A stretch of DNA of 64,000 nucleotides from Brytella acorum (GTDB taxonomy: Bacteria > Pseudomonadota > Alphaproteobacteria > Acetobacterales > Acetobacteraceae), in NCBI RefSeq assembly GCF_029309905.1, contig NZ_JARBJP010000001.1:1-64000 (forward strand). Direction: 5' to 3'. Below are positions 25,792 through 32,469 of this stretch, piece after piece. The notes beneath the pieces were generated by a model. It ran no database searches. It worked only from the letters and a program-made list of their open reading frames with translations, and was not told the origin of the DNA. The translations under genes were made by a program, and so were the position numbers. Each line of letters opens with the position of its first letter. The stretch's first letter is position 1.

Positions 25792-25853
25792 CGTGTTCCT
25801 CGTTCGTAGGGCAGCAATGCCCGTGTTAGGGGCCTGGGAATGTTCCAGCATTC

Positions 25854-27818
25854 TCAGGCCCGTCTTGCCTTCCGCGCCCGCTCAAGCATGTCGAGACCAC
25901 GGGAGATCGAAGATTCGAAGCCGTCACGCTGCGGCTCGAAACGAGCGACAGTGCCCCCTTTCGCTTTGGGCGCGGTCTTCGGCTTCGGGCCGGGCGCACC
26001 AAATACGGGGGCTGTGACGTTGATTTCTGATACCGGCTCTACCGGCAGCGGCTTGCTGGCGTGGACACGCTTCTGAATGGCGGCGAGTTCGGTCATCGTC
26101 TTCAGACCGCGTGCCTTAAGCGCCTTCTGATCTGCCTTTTTGATCTGAGCATTAGCTCTCGCAACCTGCCGCGCATCTTTAGTATCGTCGAAACGGCCTT
26201 TTTCCAGGCATGGAAGGGCCTCGACCAGAAGATTGCCGTCCGTATCGAGCACCATGACTGGCTTGCTCCGATCGCTGGGATCAAACAGAACCGCGACCTT
26301 GCGGTGACTGTTTTGAAGCAGGACGTCCTGATGATCACGGGACCACCATGTGAACCCCTTGCTTTTTAAAGCTCCTGTATCCTTGTTGGGCTTCAGAAGC
26401 GCTCTGTCATAAAGGAAATAACGGCGCTGGGCGGCTGTCAGGCATTTGCGGATACGGTGCTTGAAACTCTCGTTAAAGACCGTTTCAAAGGACTTTTTAC
26501 CCTTGCCCATTTCCGTCCGGCGACCTGCACGTTCGTTGTGTTCCCGCAATTCACGGTTATAGATCGCCTCCGCATCATCAATGGCGATTGGCGCTCCCGT
26601 GAAGTCTTCCGGCTTCGCGTCCGGACGATGGCCGCAATAAGCGCCTTTGAACTCAAAACGGGCGTCAATCTGTTCTGCGACGTCACGGAAACCACGCTCG
26701 ATTGGCTTCGACTGACCGTGCGCGGGCTTGGATGTGCCGAACTTACATCCGATCCAGGCGAGGATGCCGCGTATTTCTTCTGTATTGCTCGCTGTTTTCT
26801 TCCCTCGGAACCTATGTCCTGCACCGCCCGCGATCTTTTTGCTGGTGAATGCACGCCCATTGTCAGTCCGCAGTTCATCAAAGATGCCATAGCGGTCGAT
26901 AACATCCAGGATGACCGCCTTGGTGGTGTCGGAGTCTTCGGTCTTGGCGAAGCGCCATCCCAGCATCATGCGGCTATGGACGTCCTGGATCGCAATAACA
27001 ATCGGACGGCTGACTGTGCCGTCGTTCCAGCGGACAAAGAAATCCGCCTGCCGACCGTCAAGATTGACGATCTGCATAGCCTGAAGGTGAGCGATGGTGC
27101 GCACCATAGGCGGAATGGTCTTAGCATGGGCTCGTATGCCGCTTTTGATAAGAGCTCGCTCCCCGGCGGGGATTTCTTTCCATCGACCGAGAATCGTGGA
27201 GTAGCTGGGCCATGGGTATCCCCGCAATTCCGCGAGTTTCGCGGTGTCCCGATAGGCGGTGGCGACCGTATATCTCGCGGCACTCTCCTTCAGAATGGAG
27301 AGGAAGTAAGTCCATGCCTCGTCCGACGTATCGGTGCGATGCCGCCCACATCCCTCGTATTTTCCGGACAGGGCCGGGAGCCAGTTCGCGCGGGAGACAT
27401 CCCTGATCTTCGCGCGCATCCGCTCGATGGTGGGGCGGCTCCGGCCTGTCTCACGGCAGACCTGGGCGGTTGCCTCCCCGATGGTGAGACCGTCTGCGAG
27501 CAACTGCTCGAACTGAACCATCGCGGCGAAAGCCCGTTCAGCGTCAGCCTGAACGACGACCGACTTCCGGCCATAGGCCGTCCATGCTGCTTCGTCCGGA
27601 CCGTCCTCGGGGTTTATGCCGTGGCTGCGCTGAATGAGAGCAATCTGGGTCTCTTCAGGAAGAGACGCCCATTCCACGGCGACCCCATTACCCGTTCCTG
27701 TTGGAATATTTCTAATGACGTAACCTGTACGAACCAGAAAGAGCCGAACACCTCTGCTTGAGAGGGGAAAATACTCTCCATTCCCGAGTGGAAGACCGCG
27801 CAAAGACAACGCCAGCAC
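25854..27818 (-). CDS. MuA-like DDE transposase
   Basis: 654 residues, close to Mu A (663). The N-terminal domain (1-70) resembles the enhancer-binding domain; the central end-binding domain follows. The catalytic DDE triad is intact: Asp254 (NLDGRQADFF), Asp319 (RTDNGRAF) and Glu374 (SKPIERGF), matching MuA D269, D336 and E392 in context and spacing. The C-terminal basic tail (about 560-654, KARGLKTMTELAAIQKR, PKPKTAPKAK) would be the MuB-interaction region. It binds the element ends and performs strand transfer. No frameshift seen, so it may be active. Confidence 0.92.
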   Translation of the reverse strand: MLALSLRGLPLGNGEYFPLSSRGVRLFLVRTGYVIRNIPTGTGNGVAVEWASLPEETQIALIQRSHGINPEDGPDEAAWTAYGRKSVVVQADAERAFAAMVQFEQLLADGLTIGEATAQVCRETGRSRPTIERMRAKIRDVSRANWLPALSGKYEGCGRHRTDTSDEAWTYFLSILKESAARYTVATAYRDTAKLAELRGYPWPSYSTILGRWKEIPAGERALIKSGIRAHAKTIPPMVRTIAHLQAMQIVNLDGRQADFFVRWNDGTVSRPIVIAIQDVHSRMMLGWRFAKTEDSDTTKAVILDVIDRYGIFDELRTDNGRAFTSKKIAGGAGHRFRGKKTASNTEEIRGILAWIGCKFGTSKPAHGQSKPIERGFRDVAEQIDARFEFKGAYCGHRPDAKPEDFTGAPIAIDDAEAIYNRELREHNERAGRRTEMGKGKKSFETVFNESFKHRIRKCLTAAQRRYFLYDRALLKPNKDTGALKSKGFTWWSRDHQDVLLQNSHRKVAVLFDPSDRSKPVMVLDTDGNLLVEALPCLEKGRFDDTKDARQVARANAQIKKADQKALKARGLKTMTELAAIQKRVHASKPLPVEPVSEINVTAPVFGAPGPKPKTAPKAKGGTVARFEPQRDGFESSISRGLDMLERARKARRA

Positions 27819-27838
27819 GTAATGATGTGCAATTGCGC

Positions 27839-28072
27839 TTATCTTTCTTCTCTCAAAGTAGCCGTGAGTCTATCCCGGAGTTTGATGGCGCGAGGGCCGT
27901 TCCATTTTCCTAGTAGACAGTCGCGCGCATTTTGTCGGTAAACGCCATGTGTGGCGCACCACGCGCTAAGTGATGTTCCACGCCTCACAAACGAAGCTCT
28001 CACGGCCGCCAGCAGGTTCTCTCCCGGCTCGACGTGCAATTGCGCAGGTTCTGTGCTATAGGCATGTTCCAT
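27839..28072 (-). CDS. Small DNA-binding protein, first gene of the Mu-like early operon
   Basis: 77 residues. LLAAVRASFVRRGTSLSAWCATHGVYRQNARDCLLGKWNGPRA reads as a helix-turn-helix of the kind found in Ner-position genes of Mu-like phages. It lies 21 bases upstream of MuA and diverges from the repressor with about 30 bases between starts, where shared operators are expected. Confidence 0.65.
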   Translation of the reverse strand: MEHAYSTEPAQLHVEPGENLLAAVRASFVRRGTSLSAWCATHGVYRQNARDCLLGKWNGPRAIKLRDRLTATLREER

Positions 28073-28102
28073 ACGAACATACATAGTGCAGGATTGCGTG
28101 CC

Positions 28103-28702
28103 ATGGAAGAGAAAAGTGCAATAAACGGCATCGACTTACGCTTGAGGCACGCAATATCGCTTCTTCCCCAGCAACAAAGTGACGACGCCGCAAGATGGTC
28201 ACTCCGAGAATTCTCCAAGAGGGCGGCTATTCCCTATCGGACGCTTCAAGATTATCTATCAGGCTCTCGCTTGCCTGGCGCAGATGCGCTTCAAAAAATG
28301 GGGCGCATGGGAATTGATATAAATTGGGTTTTGCTTGGTGAAGGCGAAATACCAAATGATGATGAAAGCAAAAATATTGTTCATATAGGATCAGTAGATA
28401 AAAAGGCGGACGATATAATATATAATATTTCATCTGGATTTACAGATAAAATGAATCTTGAGTATCAAGAAGATGCTGGAATTCCGCTCCCGTTTTCCAT
28501 TCTTATGCTTATATTTGAATCCTTCAGAAGATCTATGGTTGCTTTATATATAAGAGCATCTAGTGAAATGCCAAATTCTTCCAGAGAACGGATAAATAAA
28601 AAAGATATGCTCGATCTAATGGCCATCATAATGGAGCCAGATATGATCAAATCCTGCAAAAAGCTAATCACTGATTCTCAGGATCGTATTCCGCGTATCT
28701 AA
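28103..28702 (+). CDS. Phage repressor with N-terminal helix-turn-helix
   Basis: 199 residues. The DNA-binding region (residues ~30-75) is WSLREFSKRAAIPYRTLQDYLSGSRLPGADALQKM followed by GIDINWVLLGEGE, a linker typical of phage repressors such as those of Mu-like elements. The C-terminal half is AT-rich in coding and unrecognised; I do not see the Ser/Lys pair of LexA-like self-cleaving repressors. It is divergent from the early operon, in the place of Mu c repressor. Confidence 0.75.
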   Translation: MEEKSAINGIDLRLRHAISLLPQQQSDDAARWSLREFSKRAAIPYRTLQDYLSGSRLPGADALQKMGRMGIDINWVLLGEGEIPNDDESKNIVHIGSVDKKADDIIYNISSGFTDKMNLEYQEDAGIPLPFSILMLIFESFRRSMVALYIRASSEMPNSSRERINKKDMLDLMAIIMEPDMIKSCKKLITDSQDRIPRI

Positions 28703-28728
28703 ATGGGACACGCAATTGCGTTTTCTAT

Positions 28729-28761
28729 CCTCAAGGCGGAACGTGACATTCCGCCTTGAGG
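28729..28761 (+). terminator. 13-bp perfect hairpin behind the repressor gene
   Basis: CCTCAAGGCGGAA (28,729-28,741) and TTCCGCCTTGAGG (28,749-28,761), 7-base loop, 26 bases after the repressor stop. There is no T run after it, so it may act as an RNA end, a Rho-assisted stop or an operator. Confidence 0.55.
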
Positions 28762-28802
28762 GGTGACCTCACTGGCAGTGACATTAATAAAAAATTTCGT
28801 AA

Positions 28803-28838
28803 CACCACGAAAAACAAGGACTTTTTCTGTTCGTGGTG
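28803..28838. repeat. 9-bp inverted repeat in the left end of the Mu-like element
   Basis: CACCACGAA (28,803-28,811) and TTCGTGGTG (28,830-28,838) with an AAGGACTTTTTC-type loop. With the previous hairpin it occupies the otherwise gene-free left-end region. Confidence 0.5.
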
Positions 28839-28891
28839 CCTGACGCTCTAAATGCTCGATCTGATATTTTTACGATCTGAATGCTACCATC

Positions 28892-28899
28892 CATCAAAC
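28892..28899 (-). promoter_or_regulatory. Candidate inner MuA-binding site (L2)
   Basis: CATCAAAC, followed by a T/A-rich stretch (CATCAAACTTTTT), repeats the block of the terminal repeat 67 bases further inside and in the same orientation, as expected for multiple transposase sites at a Mu left end. Confidence 0.55.
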
Positions 28900-28958
28900 T
28901 TTTTCATTATTCGTCGTGATAACACATTGATAATATTGTGTTATATATTTCCGGCTTT

Positions 28959-28982
28959 CATCAAACTTTTTTGCCACCGACA
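28959..28982 (-). repeat. Terminal inverted repeat, left end of the Mu-like element
   Basis: Ends ...GCCACCGACA at 28,982 on the plus strand, i.e. TGTCGGTGGC... on the element strand, with CATCAAAC at 28,959-28,966. It pairs with the right end at 20,034. Confidence 0.8.
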
Positions 28983-29402
28983 GTTGACGGGCATTTCGCC
29001 GAGCGGTGGGAACACGTCGCGTTCCAGGCTCCGCCACACGTCGTCCGCATGCCGGGCCGTCTAGAGAGGCTTTCTCTGGTCGAACCAATTTCGCGCGGTG
29101 GCGAAAAATGTCTGATCCGGGTTAATCTTGCTGACTGCGTGCAGGAGCTTCTTTTCCCGCGATGGGTCGCGCCCGGCCTTCAACGCTTTGCGCGCTTCGT
29201 CCCGTTCGGACCGGGCATCGGGCAGGCGCACATCCGGGTATGATCCGATGGTGTATGTCTTTTCCTTGCCGCCCCGCTCATACCGCCAGCGCCAGTGCTT
29301 GCCTTCGGAAGGAGTGACCTGGAGATACAAGCCTCCCGCGTCCGCCAGTTTGTAAGGCTTGTCTTTCGGCTTGGCCGCGCGAACCTGCGAGTCCGTAAGC
29401 AT
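28983..29402 (-). pseudogene. P4-type tyrosine integrase, truncated and with in-frame amber
   Basis: The 5' part encodes LTDSQVRAAKPKDKPYKLADAGGLYL, the arm-type-site-binding domain (DUF4102) of tRNA-targeting ICE/P4 integrases. At 29,061-29,063 a TAG follows WFDQRKPL, and the frame then continues TARHADDVWRSLERDVFPPLG, a typical integrase core-binding segment where a Trp is normal, so TGG to TAG is likely. The gene is cut at 28,983 by the Mu-like element; the catalytic domain with the R-H-R-Y residues is missing, so the island cannot excise by itself. It is transcribed away from tRNA-Ser. Confidence 0.85.
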
Positions 29403-29456
29403 TCTGCTCTACCCGGTTTCTTGTCAAATTATACCCGCTGTATACCCGGTCCAAAA

Positions 29457-29556
29457 CGAGACAGGATGAGACAAAGTGAGAACGAATGAGACATCAGAAT
29501 GTCGGAAACCCCACAGAAAGCAAGGGTTTTGAGACAGAATGAGACGGGGTGAGAGC
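29457..29556. repeat. Cluster of GAGAC-type short direct repeats between integrase and tRNA-Ser
   Basis: GAGACAGGATGAGACA, GAACGAATGAGACA and GAGACAGAATGAGACG occur within 100 bases. Their position between the integrase start and the tRNA 3' end fits arm-type integrase sites of an attachment region, but the spacing is irregular and function is inferred. Confidence 0.5.
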
Positions 29557-29562
29557 AGGTCG

Positions 29563-29653
29563 TGGCGGAGAGAGTGGGATTCGAACCCACGGTACGCTAT
29601 TAACGCACACACGCTTTCCAAGCGTGCGCCTTAAGCCGCTCGGCCATCTCTCC
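29563..29653 (-). tRNA. tRNA-Ser (GGA)
   Basis: A 91-nt class II tRNA with encoded CCA (acceptor GGAGAGA/TCTCTCC), long variable arm and anticodon loop CTTGGAAAG, anticodon GGA. Its 3' end faces the integrase fragment, so it is the probable attachment site of the island. Confidence 0.95.
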
Positions 29654-29673
29654 GCAGAGCGGGGCGGAACATA

Positions 29674-30345
29674 TCAATTCCGTAGGGGAAGGCAATAGCC
29701 TCTCGCGGCCTTAATGAACTTTCTGATCAGCTCCGGGGATTTTTTTCCCGGCGCGCTCTCCACGCCCGAGGACACGTCGACGGCACGGGCGCCGGAGGCT
29801 GCGAGCGCGGTTGCGACGTTCTCGGGACTGAGACCTCCAGCAAGCAGCCAGGGAGCGGGTGACGACCATCCCGCCGTGAGAGACCAGTCAAACGACTGTC
29901 CGTTCCCGCCGGGGCGCGCAGCATGGTCATCCGGTCTGGCTTCTATGATCAGCCCGTCAAGACGTGTGATTTGAGGCAGGTCGTCGCGGGCCGAGATTCC
30001 GCAGGACAGCCAGACAGGGCGCGCAAACCGTGCCCGGAGCGTTTCGGCCCGTTCCGGTATGTCGTAAATCTGGAGAATGTCGAGTTCCGCGACATCAAGG
30101 ACTCGCGCGATCTCATCGTCCAGAGGTTTCACGAAAAGACCTACCCGGCGCCCCTTCAGCGCTTCGGCCCGTCGGGTCAGCCGTCTGGCCTCATCCAGGG
30201 CGAGGTGGCGTGGGGAGCGTTCGAAGAAGACGAAGCCGAGCCAGTCCGCCCCGGCCTCAATGGAGGTCTGCACGCTGGCATCGTCATTCAGACCGCATAT
30301 TTTGACGCCGGGTCTGTCCGCAAGGCAGGGCCAGTTTTCAGGCAC
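29674..30345 (-). CDS. trpF: Phosphoribosylanthranilate isomerase
   Basis: 223 residues, normal length. It catalyses the third step of tryptophan synthesis. Motifs are VKICGLND (catalytic Cys), GADWLGFVFFERSPRHL and LLAGGLSPENV with AVDVSSGVESAPGKKS (catalytic Asp and phosphate-binding loop). The start is GTG 30,345, overlapping the pyrF stop by 8 bases. The genes that often follow, trpBA, are not here; tRNA-Ser and the island follow instead. Confidence 0.95.
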   Translation of the reverse strand: MPENWPCLADRPGVKICGLNDDASVQTSIEAGADWLGFVFFERSPRHLALDEARRLTRRAEALKGRRVGLFVKPLDDEIARVLDVAELDILQIYDIPERAETLRARFARPVWLSCGISARDDLPQITRLDGLIIEARPDDHAARPGGNGQSFDWSLTAGWSSPAPWLLAGGLSPENVATALAASGARAVDVSSGVESAPGKKSPELIRKFIKAARGYCLPLRN

Positions 30346-31045
30346 TGCGCAGTTCGTCCTGAATGGCGGCGGCCGCAGCGGCCGGATCGCCGGCGCGGGT
30401 GATTGGACGCCCCACGACGATCCAGTTGGCTCCAGCTCTGGTAGCCTGCGCTGGGGTCATGATGCGTTTCTGGTCGTCCGCGCTGCTGCCCGCGGGACGG
30501 ATTCCGGGTACGACGAGAACCGGCGCGTCTCCGAGCGCGTCACGCAAGGGAGCGATCTCTTCCGCCGAACAGACCAGTCCGTCCGCCCCCGATGCCATTG
30601 CCAGCCTGCCAAGGTGCAGAACCTGCTCGCGCGGTGTCGCGTTCACGCCGGTTTCGCGTAGTCCCGGCTCGTCGAGACTCGTCAGGACTGTGACGGCCAG
30701 AAGAAGGGGACGGTGTGCGGCAGCGAGTGTTGTCTGTTCCAGAGCCGCGCGGGCGGCTTCGATCATGGCACGGCCCCCGGAGGCGTGGATGGTCAGCATC
30801 GAGGCGCCGAGGGGCGCGAGACTGCTCAATCCCTTGGCAACCGTATTGGGAATGTCATGCAGTTTGAGGTCGAGGAACAGAGCCCGGTCATGCGCGACCT
30901 GTCTGACGGCGTCCAGGCCGCACGCATAGGTAAACTCCAGACCGAGCTTGATGGCGTCGACCTGTCCATCCAGCATCCGTGCCCAGGAGAGCGCCTGTTC
31001 GACGCTTTGTGTGTCGAGGGCAGCGATGAGGCGGGTGTGACGCAT
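30338..31045 (-). CDS. pyrF: Orotidine 5'-phosphate decarboxylase
   Basis: 235 residues. LIAALDTQS and IKLGLEFTYACG open the barrel, and the catalytic LFLDLKLHDIPNTV (Asp-Lys-Asp) is intact. Phosphate-binding residues lie in VVPGIRPAGSSADDQKR and ANWIVVGRPIT. Makes UMP from OMP. It lies in an lapA-like/pyrF/trpF operon with 3-base spacing to the upstream gene and overlap with trpF. Confidence 0.97.
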   Translation of the reverse strand: MRHTRLIAALDTQSVEQALSWARMLDGQVDAIKLGLEFTYACGLDAVRQVAHDRALFLDLKLHDIPNTVAKGLSSLAPLGASMLTIHASGGRAMIEAARAALEQTTLAAAHRPLLLAVTVLTSLDEPGLRETGVNATPREQVLHLGRLAMASGADGLVCSAEEIAPLRDALGDAPVLVVPGIRPAGSSADDQKRIMTPAQATRAGANWIVVGRPITRAGDPAAAAAAIQDELRSA

Positions 31046-31048
31046 GGC

Positions 31049-31390
31049 TCAGCCCTGAGGACCGGAGACTGGCAACGCCTGGCCATGTGACGAAGCTGTC
31101 GTCGTCGGCGCTGTCGCCTGAATGAGGCGCTGCTGCAGCGACGAAATCTCGACGTCTTTCTTGCGGACCTCGTTCTCGGCGTGTCGCGCACGGGTTCGCT
31201 GGCGCAACTCGCCGACCCACATTACGAACGCCCCCACGACGAAACTCGCAACGCCGACGCCGAGTGTGAAGACGCCCAGCGCCAGTTGCCAGCCATAAGA
31301 CACGACCCACAATGTGGCGGGATCCGGGTTGCTTAGCGCGAAAACGATCAGCACCACCAGGAACAGAACAATAATAAGGAGCCGCAGCAT
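31049..31390 (-). CDS. LapA-domain (DUF1049) inner-membrane protein
   Basis: 113 residues with two helices (LLIIVLFLVVLIVFALSN and LALGVFTLGVGVASFVVGA), then a cytosolic coiled tail (ELRQRTRARHAENEVRKKDVEISSLQQRL). It matches LapA, which is linked to lipopolysaccharide assembly. The start at 31,390 has GAGG upstream. Confidence 0.8.
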   Translation of the reverse strand: MLRLLIIVLFLVVLIVFALSNPDPATLWVVSYGWQLALGVFTLGVGVASFVVGAFVMWVGELRQRTRARHAENEVRKKDVEISSLQQRLIQATAPTTTASSHGQALPVSGPQG

Positions 31391-31522
31391 GAAAAACCTC
31401 GTGATCTGTTGAAGGATATTGATGCGCTGTCGAGCCTGTTCGGCTTTACAGCCCATGTCGTTCATCGGCAAGCTGAACGCTTAACGCACGAAGCCCGTGC
31501 GGAGATCGGGGAGTATCGTCAC

Positions 31523-31816
31523 GTGAGCGAGATCATCGCCTTTCGGCCTCCTCTGCCTCAGACCGATACATTATGGGCCGTCATCGCACGGCAGGGACGC
31601 CGGACCCGGATCGCCGATGTCCATGCAACGCAGGATGCGGCGCGTGCGGACCTTGCCTGGCGCATGCAGCAGGTGGTGGCCTATGCACGTTTTCTGATCG
31701 GCGAAGCGCAGCCCCTTCCGGCCTACACGATCCGCAAGATCGCCCGCGCCGAACTTCCGCGCTCCTGGCGTCCTCTTCCGGCGTTGGGGCTTCTCCGGGG
31801 ACGCGTTTCCGAATAA
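31523..31816 (+). CDS. Conserved hypothetical protein
   Basis: 97 residues from GTG 31,523; a longer TTG reading upstream overlaps the LapA-like leader and is less likely. The sequence (IIAFRPPLPQTDTLWAVIARQGRRTRIADVHATQDAARADLAW) resembles uncharacterised small proteins; no motif assigned. Confidence 0.5.
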   Translation: MSEIIAFRPPLPQTDTLWAVIARQGRRTRIADVHATQDAARADLAWRMQQVVAYARFLIGEAQPLPAYTIRKIARAELPRSWRPLPALGLLRGRVSE

Positions 31817-31925
31817 TACGGACTGGTCAAGTGTCGGCGACCATGACAGATAATGGATCTACTTCAGTCATTCTGGCGCGAATGCTTTTCACGTTTCGAA
31901 ACACGGCTCTCGGGAGTATGAAATA

Positions 31926-32429
31926 TTGAGTTCCAGACAATCCGGCACTGATTCGATCGGGGGCGCCGCGCATCAGGCGCAACCAGCGCTGGTCGTCGGC
32001 AACCAATACGTGCGTTCCGCGGCGCTGACCGTTGCCAACACGCCAGCCGTTTTTGCCCTTGTCAATGGAACTCCGCCAAATGTCCGGCTTGTGGTGGATG
32101 TTTCCGCCCGCCAGCTCGCGGAAAACCAGCCTGACTTCGAGGTCACGCTGGTCATGCGCGCTCAGGGGCATGTGACGCCGGGTTCCGATGCGGCTGCGGC
32201 GCCAGTCTCGGTCTATGAAGCGGACATTTCTTATGCCGGGTTGTTTCGCGTGGCACCGGGGCAGCAGGAGAACCTGGAAACTCTGCTGCTGATCGATGCG
32301 CCGCGCATGATTTTCCCCGCCGCGCGTTCCCTCCTGCTGACACTGGTGCGGGAGGCCGGTTTCCCCGTTGCCAATATCCAGCCGGTCGATTTTGTCGCCT
32401 TGTGGCATTCGCGGCGTGCGCGCGCCTGA
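31926..32429 (+). CDS. secB: SecB protein-export chaperone
   Basis: 167 residues. ALVVGNQYVRSAALTVANTPAVF, RLVVDVSARQLAEN..FEVTLVM and YEADISYAGLFRV follow the SecB fold, and ARSLLLTLVREAGFPVANIQPVDFVALW is its conserved C-terminal helix region. It keeps preproteins unfolded for SecA. No ATG lies before the domain; TTG 31,926 is the probable start. Confidence 0.93.
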   Translation: MSSRQSGTDSIGGAAHQAQPALVVGNQYVRSAALTVANTPAVFALVNGTPPNVRLVVDVSARQLAENQPDFEVTLVMRAQGHVTPGSDAAAAPVSVYEADISYAGLFRVAPGQQENLETLLLIDAPRMIFPAARSLLLTLVREAGFPVANIQPVDFVALWHSRRARA

Positions 32430-32469
32430 ACCTCATGCGGTTCCGTCGCTCTTCAGTTCGGATTTTCTG

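Larger units (their letters stand above)
20034..28982 (-). mobile_element. Compact Mu-like transposable element (8,949 bp)
   Basis: The termini are TGTAGGTATCCAGAATGTTT... at 20,034 and, on the other strand, TGTCGGTGGCAAAAAAGTTT... from 28,982: 24-bp imperfect inverted repeats (18 of 24 identical) with 5'-TG...CA-3' ends. Gene order from the left (c) end at 28,982: repressor, small DNA-binding gene, MuA, MuB, small gene, GemA, Mor, protease, head protein, unknown, repeat-HTH protein. Portal, terminase, tail, lysis and host-range genes are absent. Flanking 5-mers (TCCAC and GTTGA) do not match, so there is no target duplication. Confidence 0.85.

Noticed and set aside
20034-28982. Complete Mu-like prophage
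   Set aside because: Portal, terminase, tail, lysis and late activator genes are not found between the ends.
28894-29088. Short minus-strand frame across the Mu-like left end and integrase
   Set aside because: It crosses the element boundary and is in another frame than the integrase, which explains the coding signal here.
29457-29556. CRISPR array
   Set aside because: The repeats are about 6-14 bases, irregularly spaced, without unique spacers of constant length; they fit attachment-site repeats better.
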